Positions 36,384-44,500 are shown, counted from the stretch's first letter. The stretch: DNA of 64,000 bases from Bradyrhizobium yuanmingense (GCF_900094575.1 NZ_FMAE01000004.1:372001-436000), one strand, 5' to 3'. Numbers and translations are program-made. Notes: a model not told the origin generated them from the sequence alone.

Positions 36384-37076
36384 ATGTCCGCGAGCGATGA
36401 GGCGCTGCTGGATCGCCCGATCTGGAGCGCGTTGACGACGAGCCAGAAGCATCTGGCCGAGGGCGGCCCGCGGGCTCTGCGCTATCCCGTGGACATGACG
36501 CCGTTTGCCGATATGGCGGACATGTCCGCGGCAAGTTTTGCGGCGCTCGGCGATCTCATGTCGGGCTCGCAAGTCGCGGTGCTGTTCACGCCCGAGTCCG
36601 TCGAAATTCCCGCCGGCTTCAAGGTGCTGCTCGCGGAGCCCGGCGAGCAGTTGATCGGCTCGCCCGCCGACACTTCGCTGCGCGATGCCGAGATCGTCCG
36701 CCTCGGCGCGACTGACGTTTCCGCCATGATGGCGCTGACCGAGCTGACCAAGCCCGGGCCGTTCGCGGCGCGGACGCATGAGCTCGGCACCTTTCTCGGC
36801 ATCCGCGCTCGCGGCGAGCTGGTCGCCATGGCCGGCGAGCGGATGAAGCCCGGCAATTTCACTGAGATGACGGCGGTCTGCGTGCATCCCGATCATCGCG
36901 GTCGCGGCTACGCACAGGCGTTGCTCGCCGCCATCGCGCGCCAGATCGAGGCGCGCGGCGAAATTCCGTTCCTGCACGTGTTCGCGAGCAATACGTCTGC
37001 CATCGCGCTGTACCAGCGGCAGGGCATGCGGATTCGGCGCCGGCTGCAGGTCACCGTGCTGATGAAGCAGGGATGA
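36384..37076 (+). CDS. GNAT acetyltransferase (FR47-like)
   Basis: 230 aa. The C-terminal half carries the acetyl-CoA site VCVHPDHRGRGYAQALLAAIARQIEARG and the end NTSAIALYQRQGMRIRRRLQ, as in FR47-type acetyltransferases; the N-terminal half is a second, degenerate GNAT-like domain. Start at MSASDEALL, immediately after the Lin0512 stop. Confidence 0.88.
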   Translation: MSASDEALLDRPIWSALTTSQKHLAEGGPRALRYPVDMTPFADMADMSAASFAALGDLMSGSQVAVLFTPESVEIPAGFKVLLAEPGEQLIGSPADTSLRDAEIVRLGATDVSAMMALTELTKPGPFAARTHELGTFLGIRARGELVAMAGERMKPGNFTEMTAVCVHPDHRGRGYAQALLAAIARQIEARGEIPFLHVFASNTSAIALYQRQGMRIRRRLQVTVLMKQG

Positions 37077-37147
37077 GCTGCACCGTGGGCTTCATATCCT
37101 GAGAAATCGCGCTATATCGATTCCAACCACAAATCGGGGGGGAGCAC

Positions 37148-38332
37148 ATGGACGCCAGAACGACTGATTTTTCCGCCGTACGGACGGCGATGCAGCGCTA
37201 CGTCGATCAGGAGATCATTCCTGGCGTATCCTGGGCCGTGCTGCGCGGCCGCGAGGTGGTCGATCAGCAATGCGTGGGCTTTGCCGACCGAGAGGCCAAC
37301 ACTGCGCTGCGGCCCGATCATATCTTCTGGGCGTTCTCCAACACCAAGATCTTCGTCACCTGCGCGATCATGCTGCTGGTCGAGCAAGGCCGCATCGGGC
37401 TCGATGACGCAGTCGAAAAATTCCTGCCGCAGCTCGGCAATCGCAAGGTGCTGAAGCAGGGCGCTTCGAGCCTTGCCGATGTCGAGCCGGCGAAGAGTCC
37501 GATCACGATCCGCCAGCTCCTGACCCACACCTCCGGTCTCAGCTACGGTATCTTCGATCCCGGCACGGTGCTGTTCAATGCTTACAACGAGGCGCGCGTG
37601 CTCAATCCGCTAACGCCGCTCAGCGACATGATCGACAGGCTCGCCGACCTGCCGCTGTCCTATCACCCTGGCACGGCCTGGGAATATTCCGTGGCGACCG
37701 ACGTGCTCGGCCGTGTGGTCGAGGTCGTCTCGGGCCAGCCGCTCGACGCCTTCCTGAAGGCGCGCATCTTCGATTCCCTCGGCATGACCGACACCGGCTT
37801 TTATGTCCCCGAGACACAGCAGGGCAGGCTGGTCGCGCTCTACAACGGCGCCGACGTGCTCGACCCCATGAAGCCCGGCCTCACGCGGGCCGACCATCTG
37901 CCTTACCCGCAAGCCTATCGGCGGCCGCTGCCGCGGCTCTCGGGCGGCGGCGGTCTGGTCTCGACCTTGCCAGACATGCTCGCGCTGGTGTGTGCGCTGC
38001 TGCCCGGGTCCGATGCGTTGCTGAAGCCGGAAACGCTGCGGCAGATGATGACGAACCAGCTGCCCGCAGGCCAGACCATCCGCTTTGCCAATCTCGGCTC
38101 GATTCCCGGCAAGGGCTTTGGCCTCGGCGGCGCCGTCACCTTCGCGCCGACACCGTTCGATCCGCCGAACTCGACCGGTGAATTCCAATGGGGCGGCCTG
38201 GCCGGGACCCATTGGTGGATCTGTCCGGAAGCCAATACGGCGGGCGTGCTGATGGCCCAGCGCTATATGGGCTTCTGGAATCCGTTCTTCTTCGAGTTCA
38301 AGCGCCTGGCCTATCAGGCGGTCGGAGCCTGA
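37148..38332 (+). CDS. Beta-lactamase-fold serine hydrolase
   Basis: 394 aa without a signal peptide. SxxK motif Ser64-Lys67 in FSNTK; second motif WEYSVATDVLGRVVEV; third AGTHWWICPEANTAGVL. Resembles esterase EstB / LovD-type acyl hydrolases. GGGGGGAG just upstream of the ATG. Unrelated in detail to the one at 25660. Confidence 0.86.
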   Translation: MDARTTDFSAVRTAMQRYVDQEIIPGVSWAVLRGREVVDQQCVGFADREANTALRPDHIFWAFSNTKIFVTCAIMLLVEQGRIGLDDAVEKFLPQLGNRKVLKQGASSLADVEPAKSPITIRQLLTHTSGLSYGIFDPGTVLFNAYNEARVLNPLTPLSDMIDRLADLPLSYHPGTAWEYSVATDVLGRVVEVVSGQPLDAFLKARIFDSLGMTDTGFYVPETQQGRLVALYNGADVLDPMKPGLTRADHLPYPQAYRRPLPRLSGGGGLVSTLPDMLALVCALLPGSDALLKPETLRQMMTNQLPAGQTIRFANLGSIPGKGFGLGGAVTFAPTPFDPPNSTGEFQWGGLAGTHWWICPEANTAGVLMAQRYMGFWNPFFFEFKRLAYQAVGA

Positions 38333-38427
38333 TCGCAAAAAAATCTTCCGTCAGCGCGAATCCTTCTTGGCCGTCGCGTCCTCTTGTTGGTCGAGGCAAT
38401 CGGTCTCGGCCCATATCGGAGGATGTG

Positions 38428-38637
38428 ATGGGATTCTATAGGAAGAACATCGGCGGACTGCATCAGGTGGTGCGGGTCGTCCTGGGGATTGCGGTGGCGG
38501 CTGCGGCGTTCGTTTATCTTGCCGGCGCGACAGCATGGCTGGTCGCGCTCGGTGGCGCCGGCTTCGCGCTGACCGGTCTCGTCGGTTATTGTCCGATGTG
38601 CGCGATAGCGGGCATCGGCAAGGGAGGGGTGTCGTGA
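38428..38637 (+). CDS. DUF2892 (YgaP-like) membrane peptide
   Basis: 69 aa, two membrane helices: IGGLHQVVRVVLGIAVAAAA and AWLVALGGAGFALTGLVGYCPMCAIAG. The VGYCPMC ending is the DUF2892 mark, as in the tail of YgaP rhodanese. GGAGG before the start. It overlaps the sigma-factor gene by 4 bases (GTGA). Confidence 0.85.
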   Translation: MGFYRKNIGGLHQVVRVVLGIAVAAAAFVYLAGATAWLVALGGAGFALTGLVGYCPMCAIAGIGKGGVS

Positions 38638-39155
38638 GCGCGGCGGCGATCTCGCCAAACCTGTTCGAGGCCGCGCGGCTCGGCGATGCCGAGGCGATTG
38701 CGCGTCTGCTCGAGACGACGCAGCCGGACATCCGTCGCTATGCGCGGGCGACCTGCCGCAGCTCGGCGGACGCCGAGGATGCGACGCAGGAGGCGCTGTG
38801 GATCCTGTTCCGCCACGTCGGCACGATCCGTTCGCTGCTGGCGTTGTCGGCCTGGCTGTTCAGCGTGGTCCGGCGCGAATGCCTGCGGCTCGCGCGCCGG
38901 GCCGGCGTTGTGCCGGCGGTCGATGGCGCCGAGGCGGGGGCCGCACTGCTGTTGCGCCCTGAGGCCGATCTGCGGCTCGACGTCGCCGCGGCGTTCGAGG
39001 CGCTGCCGCCGCACTATCGCGATGTCGCGCTGATGCGCGACGTCAAGGAGATGACGATCGAAGAGATTGCCGCCGCGCTCGGCGCGAGCAGGCAGACCGT
39101 GAAGGCGCGGCTGCATCGCGCCCGCGCGTTAATGCGCGAATATCTGACGAGATGA
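38634..39155 (+). CDS. ECF-type RNA polymerase sigma factor
   Basis: 173 aa from a GTG start overlapping the DUF2892 stop. Region 2: IRRYARATCRSSADAEDATQEALWILFRHV; region 4: LPPHYRDVALMRDVKEMTIEEIAAALGASRQTVKARLHRAR. No anti-sigma gene follows; instead there is the convergent rtcB. The coupled DUF2892 membrane peptide might take that role, which is speculation. Confidence 0.9.
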   Translation: MSAAAISPNLFEAARLGDAEAIARLLETTQPDIRRYARATCRSSADAEDATQEALWILFRHVGTIRSLLALSAWLFSVVRRECLRLARRAGVVPAVDGAEAGAALLLRPEADLRLDVAAAFEALPPHYRDVALMRDVKEMTIEEIAAALGASRQTVKARLHRARALMREYLTR

Positions 39156-39229
39156 GAGGCGACCGGATTCAAAGAAAGAAAATGGAGTGACGTGGGCGGG
39201 AGACGTCGCCTCCCGCCCACGGCTTCGCT

Positions 39230-40570
39230 TTAGTCCTTCCACGGATCGAACTCGCCTTCGCCGGCCATGGCGACGGCGAACGGCCGTAGCGTGTGCAGCA
39301 CGCGCACGGTGCCGGCGTGCTGGGCCAGCACGTCCGGCAGGCGGCGATAGGCCATCGGGCTCTCGTCGAGGTCGGCACCGATCAAGGTGACGCCGCGCTC
39401 GTTCAGCCAACGGTCCATCTCCTCGCGCGAGAAGCGCCGCTTCGCCTCACGTCGTCCGAACAGGCGGCCGGCGCCGTGCACGGTCGAGTAGAGCGAGGCC
39501 TTGGCTTCCGGGCTGTCGACGCCTTCGAGGATGACGGCGTCGTCGCCCATCGAGCCGCCGACGAACCCCTTCTGGCCGGGAAACGCCGGCGTCGCGCCCT
39601 TGCGCACCACCCACAAATCCTTGCCGTCGTGGGTCTCACGCCAGGCATAGTTGTGGTGGTTGTGCACGCTCTCGGTGACGCTGCCGCCGATGATCTGGCG
39701 GACGCGCTCGACGACCCACTCGCGGCCTGCATAGGCATAGCGCCCGGCGAGCTGCATCGCCGCGATGTAGCGGCGGCCGAGCTCGCTGTCCTCGTCGACT
39801 ACGGCGGGCGGGACGTTCATGCCGTCCTTGCCGCCGGCGGCCTTGAGGTAGCGCGTCGCGGAGGTATGCCCGAGGCCGCGGCTTCCGAAGTGGACGCCGA
39901 TCCAGACGAAGCCTTCCTCGTCGCGCATGAGGTCAACATAGTGGTTGCCCGATCCGACCGTGCCGAGCTGCTTCACGGCCTTCTGACGGTAGTCCTCCAT
40001 GTCGCTTTCGCGCCAGGCCTCGCCGTCGTCGAACAGGTCGTGCTCGGCCCGTTCCGCGTTGGCACGGCCGACGCCGAACGAGATCACCTTGGCGACGTCG
40101 CGGATGATCGTGGGAGCGATCCCCGCGATGTCGTCGAAGCGCGTGTCGAGCCGAGCCGCCATGTTGCCGCAGCCAATGTCGAAGCCGACGCCGGAGATGC
40201 TGATCTGCTTCTCATAGGCGATCACCCCGCCGACCGGCTGCGCATAGCCCAGATGGCCGTCGGCGCAGATCACGCCGGAGACGACATTGCCGATGGCCAT
40301 GCAATTGCGCATCTGCGCGATCGTCGCCTCCTCATGCGGGCCGAACACCTTCAGCGGCGCATTCTGGAAACGGGCGTCCTGCGTCCGGAACGCGGCAATC
40401 GAGCTCGCGGTCGCATTGGCCTCGCGGGCAAGATGCTCCTTGCGCGCGGCGTCCTTGTACAGGCACCAGGCCGGCTGGCCGCGTCCTTCGCCGACGCGCG
40501 AGTCGGGATCGACACCGGCGGCGAGGCAGAGCTCGCGGGCGCGTTCCATGTAGGGATCGGGTCGTCGCAT
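39230..40570 (-). CDS. rtcB: RNA 3'-phosphate/5'-OH ligase RtcB
   Basis: 446 aa. Mn/GTP-dependent ligase that seals RNA 2',3'-cyclic phosphate or 3'-phosphate ends to 5'-OH. Motifs: DGHLGY (104-109), GVGFDIGCGN (127-136), GTVGSGNHYV (203-212), HFGSRGLGH and HGAGR (365-369) with the guanylylated His365. Located 110 bases downstream of the TROVE gene on the same strand, as in rsr-rtcB repair operons. Confidence 0.96.
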   Translation of the reverse strand: MRRPDPYMERARELCLAAGVDPDSRVGEGRGQPAWCLYKDAARKEHLAREANATASSIAAFRTQDARFQNAPLKVFGPHEEATIAQMRNCMAIGNVVSGVICADGHLGYAQPVGGVIAYEKQISISGVGFDIGCGNMAARLDTRFDDIAGIAPTIIRDVAKVISFGVGRANAERAEHDLFDDGEAWRESDMEDYRQKAVKQLGTVGSGNHYVDLMRDEEGFVWIGVHFGSRGLGHTSATRYLKAAGGKDGMNVPPAVVDEDSELGRRYIAAMQLAGRYAYAGREWVVERVRQIIGGSVTESVHNHHNYAWRETHDGKDLWVVRKGATPAFPGQKGFVGGSMGDDAVILEGVDSPEAKASLYSTVHGAGRLFGRREAKRRFSREEMDRWLNERGVTLIGADLDESPMAYRRLPDVLAQHAGTVRVLHTLRPFAVAMAGEGEFDPWKD

Positions 40571-40680
40571 GGTCGTAGATCCTTGTCATTCCGCGCGCAC
40601 CATAACGGGACGGGCGGATCATTTCAGAGATTTCGCTGGCCCCGGGCGCATCTCGCGTCCGGGGCCATTGTCGTTGCGCA

Positions 40681-42006
40681 TCAGTTCAACGCCGTCTCCG
40701 ACGCCGCGATCCACGCGACCACGGCTTCGGAGAAGCCGTTGACGCGGGTCCAGGCGCCGTGACCGACACCGTGCTGATACGAGGCCACGTTGACCATGGT
40801 GCCGCGCGCCTTGGGCTCGGGCACCTGGTCGTGACTCTGCTCGTCGGTGAAGACGATGAGGCGATCGCCCTTGCGGTCGATCTCCGTCACCGCCTTGCCG
40901 AGATAGGTTCCGCCATGCGGCTGCGAGTTGATGATCGCATCCCGCAGCGCGAAACCGCGGCGGGGAGGGACCTTCACGACCTCGTTGGAGAAGGTGAAGA
41001 TCTCGACCTCGTCGCAGATCTCGCGGGCGAGAATGGCAAGGCCACACGCCGCCTCCGCGCGCGTCATTTCCGACTGCGCGGAGAGCGTTGCGAACATCGA
41101 GCCGGACACGTCGATCAGGAGCCGGGTGCGGCCCGGAAGCCGCACATGGTCCTTGATCGACTTGAGCATCGCAGCCTCGAGCTCGGGCTCGAAGTCCGGC
41201 GCATAGCGCGCCGCCGTGATGAAGCGATAGGGCAGGATACGATCCGTCCGCATCGCCTCGATCGCGCCTGCGATGCTCTCGCGCGGGACCTGCGCGTTCT
41301 GCATCAGGCGCAGATTGCGCAGTAGCGCCAGGCCGCCGAGCTTTCGCTCGGCGATCAGCCGCTCGAAGGTCTCGCGCTTGTTCTTGCCGGCCGAGAGCGA
41401 AACCTCCCAGGTGTCGGGGGAGGCGAGCTCGCCATCGACGAGCTGCTTCCACACCTTCGCCTGATCGGCGTCTTTCGGCTTGGCGTGCACCAGGAACAGA
41501 ACGTCCCTGATCCGCACCGCGCCGTCGCGGTCCCACTTGGCGAGCTGATAGGCGTCGAACTTGGTCAGCGCGCGGGCAAGACCCTTCTTCACCTGTGCCG
41601 AGACCGGCTGGCGCTTGCGCTGCTGCATCGGCCCCAGCGCATCCGCCCAGTAGATCGCGAGCAGCTCCGTCATCTCGTCGGGACGCTGGATCACCTGGGC
41701 GAGCGTGTCGGCAACGAGGGTGCGGTGCCTCTCGTTCCGCGCCATCTCGCGGATGACGAGGAGCGGTGCGTGCCGCAGCTTCATCACCTCGCGCGCCTCG
41801 ATCGCAAGCTGCGCAACGCGCTCCGGCGCGACCTTGGGTACGAGGGCCTTGATGCGGTCGGCGATCGCAACGCCGTCCTCGTAGAACTGGTCCTCCCACA
41901 GGAGGCAGTTCATCAGCGCGCGCTTCAGCTCCATCTCGGGCGTGAAGCGAATTGCGCGTGCGCCCTCCCGCGTGAAGGCGCGAACGATCTTGTTGAGCCT
42001 GACCAT
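40681..42006 (-). CDS. rsr: TROVE-domain RNA-binding protein Rsr (Ro60 orthologue)
   Basis: 441 aa. HEAT-like TROVE ring (about 1-280; LKRALMNCLLWEDQFYEDG, VIREMARNERHRTLVADTLAQVI) that binds Y RNA and misfolded RNA ends, followed by a von Willebrand A domain with the MIDAS DVSGSM (299-304) and FTDEQSHDQ. Start at MVRLNKIVRA with AGGAGG 6 bases upstream. Four Y-RNA-like genes lie directly upstream, the nearest ending about 40 bases from the ATG, and rtcB lies downstream. Confidence 0.94.
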   Translation of the reverse strand: MVRLNKIVRAFTREGARAIRFTPEMELKRALMNCLLWEDQFYEDGVAIADRIKALVPKVAPERVAQLAIEAREVMKLRHAPLLVIREMARNERHRTLVADTLAQVIQRPDEMTELLAIYWADALGPMQQRKRQPVSAQVKKGLARALTKFDAYQLAKWDRDGAVRIRDVLFLVHAKPKDADQAKVWKQLVDGELASPDTWEVSLSAGKNKRETFERLIAERKLGGLALLRNLRLMQNAQVPRESIAGAIEAMRTDRILPYRFITAARYAPDFEPELEAAMLKSIKDHVRLPGRTRLLIDVSGSMFATLSAQSEMTRAEAACGLAILAREICDEVEIFTFSNEVVKVPPRRGFALRDAIINSQPHGGTYLGKAVTEIDRKGDRLIVFTDEQSHDQVPEPKARGTMVNVASYQHGVGHGAWTRVNGFSEAVVAWIAASETALN

Positions 42007-42044
42007 GATGGCCTCCTCTTGGGTTGATGGGGATGGAAACGGTG

Positions 42045-42175
42045 CCGGGGAACAGGCGAGGCTGTACTGCCCTTGCGGGCAAGTCACATGCTCTACCGCT
42101 GAGCTACGGACTTTCGTCCGGAAGGAGTCGAACCTTCGACATTGCGATCCGAAGTAACAGCGCTCCTCACCACCG
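42045..42175 (-). ncRNA. Y RNA-like gene A (YrlA type) with permuted tRNA mimic
   Basis: Read on the minus strand: the 5' strand GGTGGTGAGGAGC-GCTGTTAC-TTCG is followed by the T-arm GAAGG-TTCGACT-CCTTC, the 'acceptor' stem CGGAC capped by GAAA and closed by GTCCG, the D-arm TAGCTCAGCGGTAGAGC, the hairpin GCCC-GCAA-GGGC and the 3' strand GTACAGC...GTTCCCC. CTGTTAC pairs with GTACAG leaving one bulged T. The 3' half of the tRNA precedes the 5' half, so it is not an ordinary tRNA gene but fits the YrlA plan. Confidence 0.85.
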
Positions 42176-42196
42176 GCGGTGGCTAGGGGACACGAT

Positions 42197-42344
42197 CCGG
42201 GAACGGGCGATTGCTGTACCCGACGAGCCGAAGCTCGCCGGAAAGCGCTCTATCCTCTGAGCTACCGGTGCATGGGACACCGGGCGGGATTCGAACCCGC
42301 GACCTCTCGCGTTGCAGGCGAAGTAACAGAAATCTTCACCACGG
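42197..42344 (-). ncRNA. Y RNA-like gene B (YrlA type) with permuted tRNA mimic
   Basis: Minus strand: GTGGTGAAGATTT-CTGTTAC-TTCG, then the T-arm GCGGG-TTCGAAT-CCCGC, acceptor-like CCGGTG / CACCGG closed by a short loop, the D-arm TAGCTCAGAGGATAGAGC, then GGGTACAGCAATCGCCC and GTTCCC. It is the best tRNA mimic of the four: the T-loop TTCGAAT is canonical. The pairing of CTGTTAC with GTACAG is kept. Confidence 0.85.
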
Positions 42345-42360
42345 ATCGTGATGGGGTTGG

Positions 42361-42480
42361 CGGGGAACGATCGATGCTGTTGCTGCCCTTGCGGGCGATC
42401 CGCCTTTCGGCGCGCAGGGTTCGAACCTGCTCGGCGCTTTCCCGCCTTTACCACGAAGTAACAGACATCTTCACCACCGC
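42361..42480 (-). ncRNA. Y RNA-like gene C, T-arm only
   Basis: Same 5' part (GGTGGTGAAGATGTC, TTACTTCG) and 3' part (ATCG-TTCCCC). A T-arm GCAGG-TTCGAAC-CCTGC and an acceptor-like CGCC-GAAA-GGCG are present, but the D-arm is missing and only the GCCC-GCAA-GGGC hairpin follows. So the tRNA mimic is partial. Confidence 0.75.
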
Positions 42481-42518
42481 CAGGCCAGTGCTTTCGCATC
42501 GGCCATTGATGGGTACGC

Positions 42519-42697
42519 TGGGGAACGGGCGATATCGGCTTTCAGTGACAACAACACAGTCTCTGTCCCGAACGGACAGATCCTGCGCCGGGCCGCGTGC
42601 AAGCCTTTTCCGAGGCCGCATCCCGGTGCGTGTGTCAAAGGCGGGAGGCATACCCGCTGTGCCGTGTGGAGAAGTATCCGACATCTTCACCACCAGC
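42519..42697 (-). ncRNA. Y RNA-like gene D, diverged
   Basis: First unit in transcription order. 5' part GGTGGTGAAGATGTCGG-ATACTTC and 3' part ATATCGCCC-GTTCCCC match units A-C. The T-arm position holds GCGGG-TATGCCT-CCCGC with a non-canonical loop, and the rest folds into other hairpins, for example CTGTCC-GTTC-GGGACAG. It keeps the Ro-binding ends and has lost most tRNA likeness. Confidence 0.65.
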
Positions 42698-42732
42698 GTC
42701 GGTTGAGCCGCGATCCCTCACGGCAAACCGAG

Positions 42733-42816
42733 TTACAAAAATTCGATCGCGGCGCTGTCGACGCGCCGCACATTGCGAACCCACTGGGTTCGCTCTGCCA
42801 TCGGTGTCCGGCTCAT
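42733..42816 (-). CDS. Possible 27-aa peptide just upstream of the Y RNA array
   Basis: MSRTPMAERTQWVRNVRRVD then SAAIEFL, with GGAGG 10 bases before the ATG. 'VRRVDSAAIEFL' looks like the start of a KTSC-type small domain that then stops. It may be a remnant of a longer gene or a leader peptide. The frame is open further upstream (to about 43023). Weak evidence. Confidence 0.25.
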   Translation of the reverse strand: MSRTPMAERTQWVRNVRRVDSAAIEFL

Positions 42817-42940
42817 CGCCTCGTTCCCTCCGGCAGGCCCCGCGCACTTGGGCACGCGCCTCTCCAGCGCGAGCCCCGAGATCCGGGTCTCTCGTTCCGG
42901 CCATTGCCGGGATGTTCGGTGGGGCCGCGCGGCGGGCAAC

Positions 42941-42974
42941 AAAAAACCCTCCGGAGCGGCAGGCTCGGGAGGGT
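42941..42974 (-). terminator. Intrinsic terminator on the minus strand
   Basis: accctcc / ggagggt arms with inner GC pairs; on the minus strand the stem is followed by six T. No gene is seen directly upstream of it on that strand. It may end an unannotated small RNA, or act as an attenuator before the Y RNA operon. Confidence 0.65.
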
Positions 42975-42992
42975 CCGTGAGAAGCGGACTGT

Positions 42993-43016
42993 CGATCTTG
43001 CGGTCAGGCAAGATCG
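42993..43016. promoter_or_regulatory. 9-bp inverted repeat before the terminator
   Basis: cgatcttgc-ggtcag-gcaagatcg. With the terminator at 42941-42974 it forms a two-hairpin unit on the minus strand, the layout of a small RNA or attenuator leader. Confidence 0.45.
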
Positions 43017-43210
43017 CTCCCATGAGCCGGGCATGCGCAATCGAACAGCTTTGGGCTATTCGGGGTGCGGATAATTCTTTCGTAGCGGTACGACATCGCT
43101 CGGTTCATGGTGTCTGTCGCAAACGGAAGTGCTTGCGAGGGCGCGGGACATACGCCCGCAACTTGCGGATGTCAAGCGAGACGCGCGAGGAAACTGAAAT
43201 TGACGGACGC

Positions 43211-43882
43211 ATGACTTGCAAAAACTATCTGGGGCTCGACGGATTTCGCTTCGGCTGGGTCGCAGCGTGGATTGACGAGCGCGGCGATCAAGGCTTCGAT
43301 TATTCGCCAAGCCTGATGCGTCTGCTCGCAATCCCGCACGCCCGCGCGATGATCGACATGCCGATCGGACTGAACGCGAGCGGCTACCGCGCCTGCGATT
43401 TGCGCGCACGCGAACTGATCGGCCCAGCCGTGTTTCTCGGCGCGCGCCGCGACCTCTGGGCGTTCCACGACATGGCGGCGGCCAATCGCCATTACTGGAA
43501 GCACGAAGGCGAGGGCAGGGGCGTGTCGGCGCAGCTCTGGAATATCAGGGACAAGATGAGGGAGGTCGACGAGGCCATGACGCCGGCGCGGCAGGCGACG
43601 ATCGGCGAAGCGCATCCGGAATTGATCTTCTGGAATCTGGCAGGACGCGTGCGGCTCGAACCGAAGACCTCGCCGCGGGGCCGCGAGCAGCGTATCGCGC
43701 TTTTGAGGGGCCGCGGCTTCACTGAAGTCGAGAGATGGCTCACGCTTCGCCACGGCACCGGGATCGGTCGCGACGATCTCATCGACGCCTGTGCCTGCGC
43801 CGTCGCAGCGCGCGACAGCACGCAATCCGTTGGTGACGGCACGGCCGATACGCGCGGACTACGGATGGAGATCAACTTCTGA
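43211..43882 (+). CDS. DUF429 family protein (predicted RNase H-like)
   Basis: 223 aa. NYLGLDGFRFGWVAAWIDE (first Asp of an RNase H-like fold), MIDMPIGL (second Asp) and GRDDLIDACACAVAARD (C-terminal Asp) are the DUF429 acidic positions. Predicted nuclease without known substrate; being beside the RNA-repair locus is suggestive only. Start ATG at 43211; the longer frame upstream crosses the terminator region. Confidence 0.82.
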   Translation: MTCKNYLGLDGFRFGWVAAWIDERGDQGFDYSPSLMRLLAIPHARAMIDMPIGLNASGYRACDLRARELIGPAVFLGARRDLWAFHDMAAANRHYWKHEGEGRGVSAQLWNIRDKMREVDEAMTPARQATIGEAHPELIFWNLAGRVRLEPKTSPRGREQRIALLRGRGFTEVERWLTLRHGTGIGRDDLIDACACAVAARDSTQSVGDGTADTRGLRMEINF

Positions 43883-43888
43883 AGGCGA

Positions 43889-44092
43889 TCAGCCCTCGAC
43901 TTCGCCTTCGAGATGACCGCGGCTGTTGGGGCCTGGATATGAGCCGCCCTCGTCGCCCAGTCTCGCTGCTCGCGCTTGGTACTCGTCGGCCATCGCCCGC
44001 AACCGCTGCGCCGCTTTGCTGTGCGTAAGATCGTTCGCGACGCGGCGACAGCGTTCGGCGTGGTCGAGCAGGGCGCGTTTCTCGATGTTCAT
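43889..44092 (-). CDS. Small helical hypothetical protein
   Basis: 67 aa: LLDHAERCRRVANDLTHSKAAQRLRAMADEYQARAARL forms one charged helical hairpin. This pattern is common in short proteins of Bradyrhizobium and relatives; no function known. Convergent with DUF429, 7 bases apart. Confidence 0.7.
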   Translation of the reverse strand: MNIEKRALLDHAERCRRVANDLTHSKAAQRLRAMADEYQARAARLGDEGGSYPGPNSRGHLEGEVEG

Positions 44093-44258
44093 TGAGCGAC
44101 AACGCGCGAGGGGGCCATTGGTCCCTTTGAGAGCCGCCGGAACAGAGCGATGCCGTCGCAGCAGGATCGGGAAAAAGTAGCAATATTTGGTTGCCGTCTG
44201 GAACGTGGCGCCTGAGCCGACGTTCTACGCCAGAGGCTGTCGAGGGATATAGAACACC

Positions 44259-44423
44259 ATGTACGACGTGTGCCAATTGGCGACCGCGATGCTCGCGGTT
44301 GCCTTTACGGCCCTGCTGCTGATCACGGGTCAATGGTTCATCGAGTCGAGGCTGCAGATCGAGTCGAGGCTGCAGTATGAAGCAATGCCCCCGTTCGTGG
44401 CGATGGCGACACTGCCGCCCTAG
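44259..44423 (+). CDS. 54-aa single-TM peptide with internal duplication
   Basis: MYDVCQLATAMLAVAFTALL continuing LITGQWF is one membrane helix, then IESRLQ twice in a row from an exact 18-base tandem duplication (44340-44357 and 44358-44375), ending MATLPP. No Shine-Dalgarno is strong (GAGGGATATAGAACACC before ATG). Unknown; the clean TM helix argues that it is real. Confidence 0.5.
   Translation: MYDVCQLATAMLAVAFTALLLITGQWFIESRLQIESRLQYEAMPPFVAMATLPP
44340..44375. repeat. 18-bp tandem duplication inside small ORF
   Basis: atcgagtcgaggctgcag occurs twice head to tail without mismatch, adding six residues to the 54-aa peptide. Confidence 0.9.
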
Positions 44424-44500
44424 CACAGCCGGAAGTGACTTGCGCGGTGCGGTACCTTGCCTAGATTGAGCACGCCTCAGTCCATGCACCCAGAGTCCCG

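Noticed and set aside
40619..42082. 487-aa alternative frame over rsr
   Set aside because: Ala/Arg/Gly-rich and motif-free, whereas the adjacent frame gives the TROVE and VWA domains.
42060..42430. Ordinary tRNA genes
   Set aside because: T-arm and D-arm sequences are present but in reversed order with the acceptor stem closed, and no anticodon arm exists; permuted mimics in Y RNAs explain this better.
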